Source of the DNA: Ruminococcus sp. UBA7014
GTDB lineage: Bacteria > Bacillota > Clostridia > Oscillospirales > Ruminococcaceae
Direction: 5' to 3'
Length of the DNA stretch: 12,399 nt
Assembly: GCA_002449575.1 (NCBI GenBank)
Contig: DJXC01000074.1
Span: 1 to 12,399 of the forward strand
Within the stretch, counting starts at the first letter, position 1. The number at the start of each line of letters is the position of its first letter. The notes below the pieces were generated by a model that saw only the letters and a list, made by a program, of their open reading frames with translations, searched no databases and was not told the origin of the DNA. This document shows positions 1 through 6,486 of this stretch, piece after piece. A program made the translations under genes and the position numbers.

Positions 1-2
1 AC

Positions 3-71
3 AGAACACTGGACTTTTTAGTTCCATTGATTGTTCTTGCAATGTTTGTATGTTATCTCATCAAGTCATAA
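3..71 (+). CDS. C-terminal end of an upstream protein (partial), probably membrane
   Basis: An open frame enters from the left edge and stops at TAA 69-71, leaving 22 residues. They read as a hydrophobic stretch (core FLVPLIVLAMFVCYLI) followed by Lys-Ser, the pattern of a last transmembrane helix with a basic cytoplasmic tail. The stop lies 15 bp before the ridA ribosome binding site, so this gene and ridA could share a transcript. The family cannot be identified from so short a tail. A secondary transporter is possible, but that is a guess. The frame could also be open by chance. Confidence 0.55.
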   Translation, partial: RTLDFLVPLIVLAMFVCYLIKS

Positions 72-86
72 TTATCAATTATTATT

Positions 87-92
87 AAGGAG
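87..92 (+). promoter_or_regulatory. Ribosome binding site of ridA
   Basis: AAGGAG lies 9 nt before the ATG at 102. Another in-frame ATG at 93 directly abuts the site with no spacer, so 102 is the real start and the protein begins MAEKIYTENAP. Confidence 0.85.
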
Positions 93-101
93 ATGTTTTT
101 T

Positions 102-479
102 ATGGCAGAAAAAATTTATACAGAAAATGCCCCTGCGGCAATCGGACCTTATTCTCAGGCTGTACAGGCAAACGGTGTGATTTATACCTCCGGTCAGATT
201 GCAATTGTTCCGGCTTCCGGTAATATTGAAGCTTCTGACATTCAGGGACAGACCGAGCAGGTGATGAAAAATCTGGAACAGGTACTTTCTGCTGCCGGCA
301 CTGATTTTTCAAAAGTTGTCAAGACAACTTGCTTTCTGGCAGATATTGCCGATTTCGCAGCATTTAACGAAATCTACGGCAAGTATATCACCGGCAAACC
401 GGCAAGAAGCTGTGTTGCTGTCAAAGACCTGCCCAAAGGCGCACTTGTCGAAGTGGAAGTTATTGCAGTAAAAGACTGA
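102..479 (+). CDS. ridA: RidA family reactive enamine/imine deaminase
   Basis: A 125-residue protein of the RidA (YjgF/YER057c/UK114) family, close to the usual length of about 125-130. These cytosolic homotrimers hydrolyse reactive enamines and imines such as 2-aminoacrylate released by PLP-dependent dehydratases, which protects PLP enzymes and frees ammonia. Visible family hallmarks are the N-terminal APAAIGPYSQAV motif, YTSGQI, and the C-terminal PARSCVAV-LPKGALVEVEVIA block. The arginine of PARS is the conserved carboxylate-binding residue of active RidA, and the glutamate in the VEVEVIA segment is also family-typical. So an active RidA-type member is likely, as opposed to a Rid1-7 paralogue lacking the arginine. 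The start at 102 is chosen from ribosome-binding-site spacing. The gene is followed by a probable intrinsic terminator, and its last 20 bp overlap the convergent minus-strand gene. Confidence 0.95.
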   Translation: MAEKIYTENAPAAIGPYSQAVQANGVIYTSGQIAIVPASGNIEASDIQGQTEQVMKNLEQVLSAAGTDFSKVVKTTCFLADIADFAAFNEIYGKYITGKPARSCVAVKDLPKGALVEVEVIAVKD

Positions 480-1050
480 TTTCTGCAAACAGTCCGAGCG
501 CAGGCGGATTGCATGTAAAATAAATAAAGCAGCCTGTCAGCAGGAATATCACAAAAACTCCCGGCAGACTGCTTTTTTTCTGCCTGTCCGCACGGATGCG
601 TAAGTACCATATCAGAAATATCACACATGCATAAAAAAATAACATGTCCGCTTTGAAATATTCTCTTCCCAGAATGCCCGTACAGAGATAGTGCAGTGTT
701 ACAAATCCGGTAAGTGTCAGGCAGATTCCCTCTGCATAAGTCGTCAGAATTCCCTTTTGCAGATTCCCCGTGAAAAACCAGCGGAGCAGCCCTGTCAGGA
801 CAGAGGGCATGTATAATAACTTTAAACTTTCCCAGATGCTGTTCCGTACAGGAACAAATATGCATAATACCGGAATTCTCATCAGAACCGGAGAAAATAA
901 AAATAACAGTGTCCCGCCGATGCCCGTCAGTACAAACAGCAACACTTCCCACCAGACTGTTTTCCGGAACAGATGCTCTTTCCGGGCGGCACGTTCCAGA
1001 ATCGTTTCTTCCGGTTTGCAGAAATCTTTATGATATAATAAAATTTTCAT
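460..1050 (-). CDS. DUF6512-like polytopic membrane protein
   Basis: A 196-residue hydrophobic protein of unknown function. After a charged cytoplasmic N-terminus (about residues 1-30), roughly five membrane segments are visible near residues 33-57, 78-95, 101-125, 137-155 and 165-182. The segment FVPVRNSIWESLKLLYMP (residues 65-82) resembles the PVNESIWEHLKL-type signature I recall for DUF6512, as does the NPP-LFAE end. The N and E of that signature are shifted, and the usual His after WE is Ser here. The start at 1050 (MKILLYHKDF) is preferred over the upstream ATG at 1134 because an AAGGGAG site precedes it. The frame ends only after overlapping the 3' end of ridA by 20 bp, so its last residues are encoded opposite ridA codons. 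Family assignment is from memory of the motif; the membrane topology is read from hydrophobicity. No function should be inferred. Confidence 0.8.
   Translation of the reverse strand: MKILLYHKDFCKPEETILERAARKEHLFRKTVWWEVLLFVLTGIGGTLLFLFSPVLMRIPVLCIFVPVRNSIWESLKLLYMPSVLTGLLRWFFTGNLQKGILTTYAEGICLTLTGFVTLHYLCTGILGREYFKADMLFFYACVIFLIWYLRIRADRQKKSSLPGVFVIFLLTGCFIYFTCNPPALGLFAEISLLLQ
526..579 (+). terminator. Probable intrinsic terminator of ridA
   Basis: The left arm AAAGCAGCCTGTC (526-538) pairs with the right arm GGCAGACTGCTTT (563-575). This gives 7 bp, one C/A mismatch, then 5 bp including one G-U. The T run spans 573-579. The loop is long (about 24 nt) but can fold a small CCTG/CAGG hairpin. 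It lies 47 bp after the ridA stop and inside the 3' coding part of the opposite-strand gene. Confidence 0.55.
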
Positions 1051-1062
1051 AAATATGCGCTT

Positions 1063-1069
1063 CTCCCTT
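1063..1069 (-). promoter_or_regulatory. Ribosome binding site of the DUF6512-like gene
   Basis: Read on the minus strand, AAGGGAG lies about 12 nt before the ATG at 1050-1048. It supports the shorter start over the ATG at 1134. The spacing is slightly long. Confidence 0.6.
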
Positions 1070-1138
1070 GCTTTTTTATCAGAATATGCACGACATTCCG
1101 GAGAAATGCAGCTTGTCCGCAAAAATTTTTCCAATTCC

Positions 1139-1159
1139 GGAAAAAAATTTTCAAAAATC
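1139..1159 (+). promoter_or_regulatory. A-tract / UP-element-like segment upstream of the pyrH promoter
   Basis: Seven A, four T, C, then five A lie directly upstream of the proposed -35 box. This resembles the AAAwwTwTTTTnnnAAA pattern of RNA polymerase alpha-CTD binding UP elements. The left part also forms an A/T-rich hairpin with 1122-1132 (TTTTTCC/GGAAAAA plus AAAA/TTTT across a 2-nt bulge). The role is inferred from position and composition only. Confidence 0.4.
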
Positions 1160-1161
1160 TC

Positions 1162-1190
1162 TTTACAGATTTGCTTTTTTAGTGTAAAAT
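1162..1190 (+). promoter_or_regulatory. Probable sigma-A promoter of the pyrH-polC operon
   Basis: TTTACA (1162-1167) is separated by exactly 17 bp from TAAAAT (1185-1190), one mismatch each from TTGACA and TATAAT. Transcription would start near 1197, giving a leader of about 25 nt before the ATG at 1222. A second overlapping reading is TTGCTT (1171-1176), 17 bp, TATAGT (1194-1199), which would leave an even shorter leader. The segment is the only intergenic DNA before the operon and lies between divergent genes. Confidence 0.6.
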
Positions 1191-1208
1191 AAGTATAGTA
1201 TTATTTGT

Positions 1209-1214
1209 GAGGTG
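1209..1214 (+). promoter_or_regulatory. Ribosome binding site of pyrH
   Basis: GAGGTG is 7 nt before the ATG at 1222. The in-frame GTG at 1207 overlaps this site, so it is not the start. Confidence 0.8.
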
Positions 1215-1221
1215 CTTGATT

Positions 1222-1932
1222 ATGGAACTTAAGTATAAAAGAATTATCCTGAAACTCAGCGGCGAAGCTCTCGCCGGAGAAAAGAAATTTGGTCTGGATT
1301 ATGCCGTTATCGGCAATATCTGCGAAAGTATCAAGAAATGTGTCGATGTCGGCGCACAGGTCGGTATTGTTGTCGGCGGCGGTAATTTTATCCGTGGACG
1401 CATGAGCGGCAGCCTCGACAGAACCCGTGCTGACCATATGGGGATGCTGGCAACTGCTATCAATGCTCTGGCAATCTCTGACATGCTCGAATCTATGGGT
1501 GTGGAAACCCGTGTGCAGACCGCTATCACCATGAGACAGGTCGCTGAACCCTATATCCGTAACAAGGCTGTGCGCCATCTTGAAAAAGGCAGAGTTGTGA
1601 TTTTCGGCTGTGGCACAGGCAACCCGTTTTTCTCTACAGATACCGCTGCTGCCCTCAGAGGTGTCGAAATCGAAGCCGAAATCCTCATGAAAGCCACTCT
1701 TGTTGACGGCGTTTACGACAAAGACCCCAATAAATTTGAAGATGCGAAACGCTATGATACACTCACATTCGCACAGGTACTCAATGATAATCTGGCTGTG
1801 ATGGATATGTCCGCTGCAACAATGTGCAACGAAAACAAGCTCCCTATGCTCGTCTTTGACCTGCACAGACCAGATAATATTCTGGATGCCGTTCTCGGCA
1901 AACAGGTCGGTACTGTCATCACTGCTGAATAA
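1222..1932 (+). CDS. pyrH: UMP kinase
   Basis: A 236-residue bacterial UMP kinase of the amino-acid kinase superfamily, at the usual length of 235-245. It phosphorylates UMP to UDP with ATP in the cytosol as a homohexamer, supplying all pyrimidine nucleotides. Seen in the sequence are KLSGEAL (residues 11-17) for phosphate binding, VVGGGNFIRGR (50-60), the DRTRADHMGMLAT block for UMP binding, the FGCGTGNPFFSTDTAAALR segment, and KATLVDGVYDKDP near the ATP site. It is the first gene of the operon and has its own promoter region. In many Firmicutes pyrH follows rpsB-tsf, but here a divergent membrane-protein gene lies upstream. The enzyme is classically activated by GTP and inhibited by UTP, which is family knowledge and not visible here. 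Confidence 0.97.
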   Translation: MELKYKRIILKLSGEALAGEKKFGLDYAVIGNICESIKKCVDVGAQVGIVVGGGNFIRGRMSGSLDRTRADHMGMLATAINALAISDMLESMGVETRVQTAITMRQVAEPYIRNKAVRHLEKGRVVIFGCGTGNPFFSTDTAAALRGVEIEAEILMKATLVDGVYDKDPNKFEDAKRYDTLTFAQVLNDNLAVMDMSAATMCNENKLPMLVFDLHRPDNILDAVLGKQVGTVITAE

Positions 1933-1967
1933 TTTTTATTTTCAACCAGAAAGGAAGATTTTTTATC

Positions 1968-2522
1968 ATGAAAGAAACTCTCAAACATGCAGAAGAAAAG
2001 ATGCAGAAAAGCCTCAACAGCTTACAGGTCAATTTCTCTTCCATCCGTGCCGGAAGAGCCAATCCTAAAGTACTTGACAAGATTACTGCGGATTACTGGG
2101 GAACTCCTACACCAATTCAGAATATGGCTTCCATTACTGTTTCCGAAGGTCGTACTCTCGTGATTCAGCCGTTTGACAAAAACAGCCTGAAAGCAATTGA
2201 AAAGGCAATTCAGGCTTCTGATTTGGGTATCAATCCCGTCAATGACGGTAATGTTATCCGCCTGACATTCCCCCAGCCTACCGAAGAACGCAGAAAAGAA
2301 CTCTGCAAAAGTGTCAAGAAATACGGCGAAGAAGCCAAAGTCGCTGTCCGTAATGTCCGCCGTGATATGGTCGATAAGTTCAAGGCTATGAAGAAGAGCG
2401 GCGAACTTACTGAAGATGACCAGAAAGAAGCAGAAAAGAAGGCACAGAAACTGACTGATAAATACTGCGATGAAGTCGATAAGGCTGTTTCTGTAAAAGA
2501 AAAAGAAATTATGAGCATCTAA
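1968..2522 (+). CDS. frr: Ribosome recycling factor
   Basis: A 184-residue protein matching the usual 185-residue length of ribosome recycling factor, which with EF-G splits post-termination ribosomes. Hallmarks are an N-terminal helix with KAEEKMQKSLNSL-like heptads, FSSIRAGRANPKVLDKI, the small beta/alpha domain with YWGTPTPIQNMASITV and LVIQPFDKNSLKAIEKAI, INPVNDGNVIRLTFPQPTEERRKEL, and the long C-terminal charged helices (VAVRNVRRDMVDKFK onward) that close the three-helix bundle. AAGGAAG (1951-1957) precedes the ATG by 10 nt. The gap to pyrH is 35 bp, consistent with co-transcription, and the pyrH-frr pair is one of the most conserved in bacteria. Confidence 0.97.
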   Translation: MKETLKHAEEKMQKSLNSLQVNFSSIRAGRANPKVLDKITADYWGTPTPIQNMASITVSEGRTLVIQPFDKNSLKAIEKAIQASDLGINPVNDGNVIRLTFPQPTEERRKELCKSVKKYGEEAKVAVRNVRRDMVDKFKAMKKSGELTEDDQKEAEKKAQKLTDKYCDEVDKAVSVKEKEIMSI

Positions 2523-2541
2523 GCAGGGGTATTTTTAAAAT

Positions 2542-3279
2542 ATGGCTTTTACAAAGAAAAAGACAGAAACGCAGGAACTGCCCGAAGTGCTGCCGAAACA
2601 TGTCGGCTTTATCATGGATGGCAACGGCAGATGGGCGAAAAAACGTGGTCTGCCAAGAAGTTTCGGTCATATCGAAGGCGGCAAGACATTCAAGAAAATT
2701 ATGCAGTACTGCAAGGACATCGGCATTCCCTATGCTTCTTTCTATGTATTTTCTACCGAAAACTGGAAACGTCCGCAGTCGGAAATTGACGGCATTATGA
2801 AAATTATGCGTGAATATCTGGACGAAGTACAATTTCATCTTGGTGACGGTGTCCGTGCTGTCTTTTTAGGTGATAAAAATGCCTATCCGGAAGATATTAA
2901 ACAGCGCATGATAAAACTTGAAAATGATACTGCCCATCATTCACAGCTGACAGTTCTGCTCGCCTGCAACTACGGGGGAAGGGATGAAATCGCTTATTCC
3001 GCCCGGCAGATTGCCGAAAAAGTTAAGGCAGGCGAACTGAATCCGGAAGAGATTACTGAACAGACCATTGCTGACCATCTCTATACCGCTGGTATGCCGG
3101 ATGTTGACTTAGTGATTCGCCCGTCAGGTGAACTGCGGTTATCCAATTATTTAATCTGGCAGTGTGCCTATGCAGAATATTATTTCACAAATGTGCTGTG
3201 GCCTGATTTTTCACCGGAAGAACTCAACAAAGCTCTGATTGATTATGCCGGAAGAGGTCGCCGCTTCGGGGGTGTCTGA
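2542..3279 (+). CDS. uppS: Isoprenyl transferase (undecaprenyl diphosphate synthase)
   Basis: A 245-residue cis-prenyltransferase that condenses isopentenyl diphosphate units onto farnesyl diphosphate to give the C55 lipid carrier for peptidoglycan and wall polymers. It is a peripheral enzyme at the cytoplasmic membrane face. HVGFIMDGNGRWAK (residues 20-33) holds the catalytic Asp26, FSTENWKRP follows, and RPSGELRLSN (193-202) supplies the pyrophosphate-binding Arg193, Arg199 and Ser201. Glu212 in AYAEYYF corresponds to the Mg-linked glutamate. The usual RTSGE is RPSGE here, a mild variation. The ribosome binding site (AGGGGT, 2525-2530) is weaker than those of the neighbours. Its stop codon abuts the start codon of cdsA. 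Chain length cannot be read directly, but the operon context favours undecaprenyl. Confidence 0.95.
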   Translation: MAFTKKKTETQELPEVLPKHVGFIMDGNGRWAKKRGLPRSFGHIEGGKTFKKIMQYCKDIGIPYASFYVFSTENWKRPQSEIDGIMKIMREYLDEVQFHLGDGVRAVFLGDKNAYPEDIKQRMIKLENDTAHHSQLTVLLACNYGGRDEIAYSARQIAEKVKAGELNPEEITEQTIADHLYTAGMPDVDLVIRPSGELRLSNYLIWQCAYAEYYFTNVLWPDFSPEELNKALIDYAGRGRRFGGV

Positions 3280-4140
3280 TTGAAACAGAGAATCATCTCC
3301 GGTGTGATTGGTGCAGCTCTGCTGACAGTGGTGCTGATTTTGCATAAAACAATTGTATTTCCGCTGGCATTCGCTGCGATTGTGGGGGTTATCCTGTTTG
3401 AACTGGTTCGGGCAATCGGCGGACTGCAATTCAAGCTTTCCACCGGAGCAGTGCTGGCTTACGGAATCTTATCAATCCTGTTGGATGCGCTGTTGGATGC
3501 CCGTTTTTTCGGACTCGGATATAGCTGGCAGATACCAGTATCCCGTTTTTATTATGTTCTGATGCCTGTCTGTCTGACTTTGATATTCTGGGACTATATG
3601 CGCCATCCGAAAACATTCACAATCGAACAGGGTGCGTTTATGATTGCCGCCATGATATTAGTCACGGATTCGTTTAAACTGCTGCTTACGCTGAATCATG
3701 ATGAATATCACAGTCTGTTCTATGTGATTCTGTCACTGTGTGGCGCATGGATTGCCGATACTGGTGCATATTTCTCCGGAGTCGCTTTAGGCAAGACAAA
3801 ACTTTGTCCCGAAATCAGTCCGAAAAAAACCGTGGAGGGCTTTGTCGGCGGTTTACTCAGCAATATGATATTGTTCGCCTTGATTTTTTTCCTCTATGCC
3901 AGAGCCAACGGTTTGTATTTTGGCATGATGGAAACACTGAAAGCCGCACTGTTAGGGCTTGTCTGCGCAGGAGTCAGCGTTCTTGGCGATTTGACTGCTT
4001 CGGTTATCAAGCGTCAGAAAGGAATCAAGGACTACGGAAATATCATGCCCGGACATGGCGGTTTAATGGACAGATTCGACAGTGTATTATTTGTCATTCC
4101 GGCGTTTTACTGGTGTATTACTCTATTACCGATTTTTTAA
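3280..4140 (+). CDS. cdsA: Phosphatidate cytidylyltransferase (CDP-diglyceride synthase)
   Basis: A 286-residue integral membrane enzyme with about seven or eight hydrophobic segments spread over its length. It makes CDP-diacylglycerol from CTP and phosphatidic acid, the branch point of phospholipid synthesis. The C-terminal CDP-alcohol signature is clear: SVIKRQKGIKDYGN followed by PGHGG (257-261) and DRFD (264-267), with the metal-binding aspartates. Translation starts at TTG 3280, directly after the uppS stop at 3277-3279, with GGGGGTG just upstream. The resulting N-terminus MKQRIISGVIGAALL matches the family's usual beginning, so the rare start codon is credible and suggests coupled translation with uppS. 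Confidence 0.95.
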   Translation: MKQRIISGVIGAALLTVVLILHKTIVFPLAFAAIVGVILFELVRAIGGLQFKLSTGAVLAYGILSILLDALLDARFFGLGYSWQIPVSRFYYVLMPVCLTLIFWDYMRHPKTFTIEQGAFMIAAMILVTDSFKLLLTLNHDEYHSLFYVILSLCGAWIADTGAYFSGVALGKTKLCPEISPKKTVEGFVGGLLSNMILFALIFFLYARANGLYFGMMETLKAALLGLVCAGVSVLGDLTASVIKRQKGIKDYGNIMPGHGGLMDRFDSVLFVIPAFYWCITLLPIF

Positions 4141-4147
4141 AGCAAAT

Positions 4148-4179
4148 CAATAAACCTGTCTTACAAGATGGGTTTATTG
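4148..4179 (+). other. Perfect 14-bp hairpin between cdsA and dxr
   Basis: CAATAAACC (4148-4156) pairs without error with GGTTTATTG (4171-4179). The stem continues inward through two G-U pairs and TCT/AGA to a 4-nt loop (4162-4165). No T run follows on the plus strand, so this is not a normal intrinsic terminator. It ends 8 nt before the dxr ribosome binding site. It could be an mRNA processing or stability element, or a weak attenuator. Confidence 0.6.
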
Positions 4180-4187
4180 TCTTAAAT

Positions 4188-4195
4188 AGGAGGTG
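4188..4195 (+). promoter_or_regulatory. Ribosome binding site of dxr
   Basis: AGGAGGTG lies 8 nt before the ATG at 4204. The in-frame TTG at 4198 is only 2 nt away and can be ruled out; ATG 4207 remains a minor alternative. Confidence 0.85.
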
Positions 4196-4203
4196 TTTTG
4201 AAT

Positions 4204-5355
4204 ATGATGAAAAAAGTCGCTCTGTTAGGCTCTACCGGGTCAATAGGAACGCAGGCTCTTGAAGTTATCGAAAAACATGGTCTGCAAGTCACAGCATTAG
4301 CTGCAAACCGTCAGGCAGAAAAATTAGCGGAACAGGCAAAAAAATTTCATCCGGAATGTGTCTGCATCTATGACGAGTCTAAAGCCGGAAAACTGAAAGA
4401 ATTACTCTCTGGTGAAAAAATAGAAATTCTTACTGGCATGAACGGACTTTGTCAGATTGCTTCTGACAAAAATGCTGATATTGTCCTGAACAGCGTGGTC
4501 GGTATGGTCGGACTGCTTCCGACTCTGAAAGCTATCGAAGCCGGAAACGATATCGCTCTCGCCAATAAAGAAACCCTTGTTGCCGGCGGTGGACTTGTCA
4601 TGAAAGCCGCTGCCGAAAAGCATGTTAAAATTTATCCCGTTGATAGTGAACATTCTGCTGTTTTCCAGAGTTTACAGGGTAATTCCATGAACAAAATCAG
4701 AAAGATGATTCTGACGGCTTCCGGAGGGCCTTTCTTCGGAAAGAAGAAAGCCGATTTGCAGAATGTCACAGCAAAAGATGCCCTGAAGCATCCTAACTGG
4801 AATATGGGCAATAAAATTACAATTGATTCTTCCACGCTCATGAATAAAGGGCTTGAATTTATTGAGGCAAAATGGCTTTTTGACTTGTCTCCGGAACAGA
4901 TTGAAATTGTTGTGCATCGGCAGAGTGTTCTGCATTCAGCCGTTGAATTCGAGGATTACGCTGTGATTGGTCAGATGGGTGTGCCGGATATGAAAATTCC
5001 GATTCAGTATGCATTGTTATATCCTTATCGTGTGGACTGTCCGACAAAACATTTGTCTCTGACTGATTACGGAACACTGACTTTTGAAAAACCGGATTAT
5101 GAAACTTTTGACTGCCTGACTGCTGCGATTGATGCGATAAAAGAAGGCGGACTCCGTCCGGCAATCGTCAACGGTGCGAATGAAGAAGCAGTTGCTCACT
5201 TCCTGCGAGATGAGATTAAATTCCTCGAAATCGGTGAACTTGTCGGCAAAGCCATGCAGACCGTCAAAGGCGGAAATATTGGCAGTTATGAAGATATTCT
5301 TGAAGCTGATACACAGGCACGAAATTTTGTCCGTGAACAAATCGCCAAACGCTGA
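4204..5355 (+). CDS. dxr: 1-deoxy-D-xylulose 5-phosphate reductoisomerase
   Basis: A 383-residue cytosolic enzyme of the MEP pathway that converts 1-deoxy-D-xylulose 5-phosphate to 2-C-methyl-D-erythritol 4-phosphate using NADPH and a divalent metal. It is the target of fosmidomycin. The N-terminal dinucleotide fold shows GSTGSIG (9-15), then NKETLVAGG (from Asn121). The metal ligands are Asp147 and Glu149 in PVDSEHSA and Glu218 in MNKGLEFIEAKW, with Asn214 and Lys215 beside them. LTASGGPFF, HPNWNMG and VHRQSVLHSAVEF are also present, and the C-terminal domain has VNGANEEAV. The length is typical. A 63-bp gap with a hairpin separates it from cdsA, and 23 bp separate it from rseP, the usual Firmicutes arrangement. 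Confidence 0.97.
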   Translation: MMKKVALLGSTGSIGTQALEVIEKHGLQVTALAANRQAEKLAEQAKKFHPECVCIYDESKAGKLKELLSGEKIEILTGMNGLCQIASDKNADIVLNSVVGMVGLLPTLKAIEAGNDIALANKETLVAGGGLVMKAAAEKHVKIYPVDSEHSAVFQSLQGNSMNKIRKMILTASGGPFFGKKKADLQNVTAKDALKHPNWNMGNKITIDSSTLMNKGLEFIEAKWLFDLSPEQIEIVVHRQSVLHSAVEFEDYAVIGQMGVPDMKIPIQYALLYPYRVDCPTKHLSLTDYGTLTFEKPDYETFDCLTAAIDAIKEGGLRPAIVNGANEEAVAHFLRDEIKFLEIGELVGKAMQTVKGGNIGSYEDILEADTQARNFVREQIAKR

Positions 5356-5378
5356 CAAAGTCAGAAAGGATTTATGAT

Positions 5379-6428
5379 ATGATAACGATTTTAGTCGCAA
5401 TGCTCGTATTTGGTGTGATTATCGCCCTGCATGAGTTCGGACATTTTTCTGTTGCGAAACTGTGCGGCATTAAAGTCAATGAATTTGCCATTGGGATGGG
5501 TCCTGTTATTTTTAAGAAGCAGAAAGGCGAAACACTGTATTCACTCCGCCTGTTTCCGATTGGCGGATTCTGCGCTATGGAAGGCGAAGATGCCGGAAGT
5601 GATGACCCCAGAGCTTTCAACCGGAAACCTGTCTGGAAACGAATGCTTGTTGTCGTTGCCGGTGCGACAATGAACCTGATTCTCGGCTTTGTTCTGATTG
5701 CCGTGACAACTCTGCTCTATGGTGATGTGATTACACTCAGAATCGCTGATTTTACAAAAGATAAAGAAACCGGAGTTTCTACTTCGACAAGCGAAACATG
5801 CGGTTTGCAGAAGGATGATGAAATTTTATATATAGACGGAATGCGTATTTTCACAGATACAGATTTGTCTTATAAGCTTCAGAATACAGATTCTGATACC
5901 ATGACTGTAGTTGTTCGCCGGAATGGTGAGAAAGTGACACTTCAGAATGTAAAATTCTATAATACTGCAACACAGGGCAGGCAGGATTTCTATGTTTCAT
6001 CTGAAAAGCTGACTTTCTTTCATGTCATTTCCTATAGTTTTCTGGATACGATTTCAACAGGGCGGCTTATCTGGATTTCGCTCCGTGACCTGATTACCGG
6101 AAAATATGGTTTTCATGATTTGTCAGGACCTGTCGGCATTATCAGCACTATCGGAGAAGCGGCTTCTTACGGCGAAACATTCAGGCAGCATCTGACCTCG
6201 GTGCTGTCGTTGGCATCATTTATTACTATCAATGTCGGAATTTTCAATCTGCTGCCGATTCCGGCTCTGGATGGTGCAAGATTCGTTTTCTTAGTGATTG
6301 AAGCCGTCCGCCGGAAGCCTGTCAGCCCTGAAAAAGAAGGTATGGTGCATTTCGCTGGTATGGCAGTGTTATTTTTAATCATGATTGCTGTTACCATTCA
6401 GGATATTTTCAATCTGGCGAACAAGTAA
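5379..6428 (+). CDS. rseP: Site-2 intramembrane zinc metalloprotease
   Basis: A 349-residue S2P-family protease (RseP in E. coli, RasP in B. subtilis) that cleaves membrane-bound regulators such as anti-sigma factors and remnant signal peptides inside the bilayer. HEFGH (residues 18-22) in the first membrane segment gives the zinc-binding and catalytic residues. The partner motif LDG (297-299, Asp298) sits in NLLPIPALDG near the C-terminus. A membrane segment near 88-110 is followed by one PDZ-like domain (about 125-190, with GLQKDDEILYIDG), and two more helices end the protein. One PDZ domain is typical of Gram-positive members, versus two in E. coli. The start follows AAGGA at 5366-5370 by 8 nt. 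The cdsA-dxr-rseP order is conserved across many bacteria. The substrate here is unknown. Confidence 0.95.
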   Translation: MITILVAMLVFGVIIALHEFGHFSVAKLCGIKVNEFAIGMGPVIFKKQKGETLYSLRLFPIGGFCAMEGEDAGSDDPRAFNRKPVWKRMLVVVAGATMNLILGFVLIAVTTLLYGDVITLRIADFTKDKETGVSTSTSETCGLQKDDEILYIDGMRIFTDTDLSYKLQNTDSDTMTVVVRRNGEKVTLQNVKFYNTATQGRQDFYVSSEKLTFFHVISYSFLDTISTGRLIWISLRDLITGKYGFHDLSGPVGIISTIGEAASYGETFRQHLTSVLSLASFITINVGIFNLLPIPALDGARFVFLVIEAVRRKPVSPEKEGMVHFAGMAVLFLIMIAVTIQDIFNLANK

Positions 6429-6437
6429 AAAAATCAT

Positions 6438-6457
6438 CTGCCGGAAGTTTCCGGCAG
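6438..6457. other. Near-perfect inverted repeat between rseP and the deaminase gene
   Basis: CTGCCGGAA (6438-6446) pairs with TTCCGGCAG (6449-6457) around a 2-nt centre, so about 8 usable base pairs. There is no T run on the plus-strand side. On the minus strand the hairpin is followed after 4 nt by T7 (complement of 6427-6433), so it looks like an intrinsic terminator for antisense transcription. On the plus strand it may only be a stability or processing hairpin. Confidence 0.5.
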
Positions 6458-6472
6458 AATACATAATTTATC

Positions 6473-6479
6473 CGGAGGA
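6473..6479 (+). promoter_or_regulatory. Ribosome binding site of the deaminase gene
   Basis: CGGAGGA-type core (GGAGGAA around 6473-6479) lies about 7 nt before the ATG at 6487. It fixes the start, since the same frame stays open back into rseP without a matching site. Confidence 0.85.
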
Positions 6480-6486
6480 ATTGCAG

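Noticed and set aside
37..72. Possible promoter for ridA (TTGCAA or TTTGTA with CATAAT)
   Set aside because: The spacing is wrong (24 bp) for the first pair, and the -35 match is poor for the second. The site also lies within the upstream coding tail, so it is not convincing.
374..952. 192-residue minus-strand frame overlapping the DUF6512-like gene
   Set aside because: It is in another frame of the same strand. The alternative reading gives a coherent membrane protein with a ribosome binding site and a recognisable signature, while this one is Cys/His-rich without pattern.
1201..1866. 221-residue open frame antisense to pyrH
   Set aside because: It lies almost wholly opposite the certain pyrH gene, is rich in His, Ser and Cys as expected of a shadow frame, and has no recognisable motif.
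3738..4262. 174-residue plus-strand frame spanning the cdsA-dxr junction
   Set aside because: It runs out of frame through the CdsA signature and the dxr start. Composition is Arg/Cys/Phe-rich shadow-like and there is no suitable ribosome binding site.
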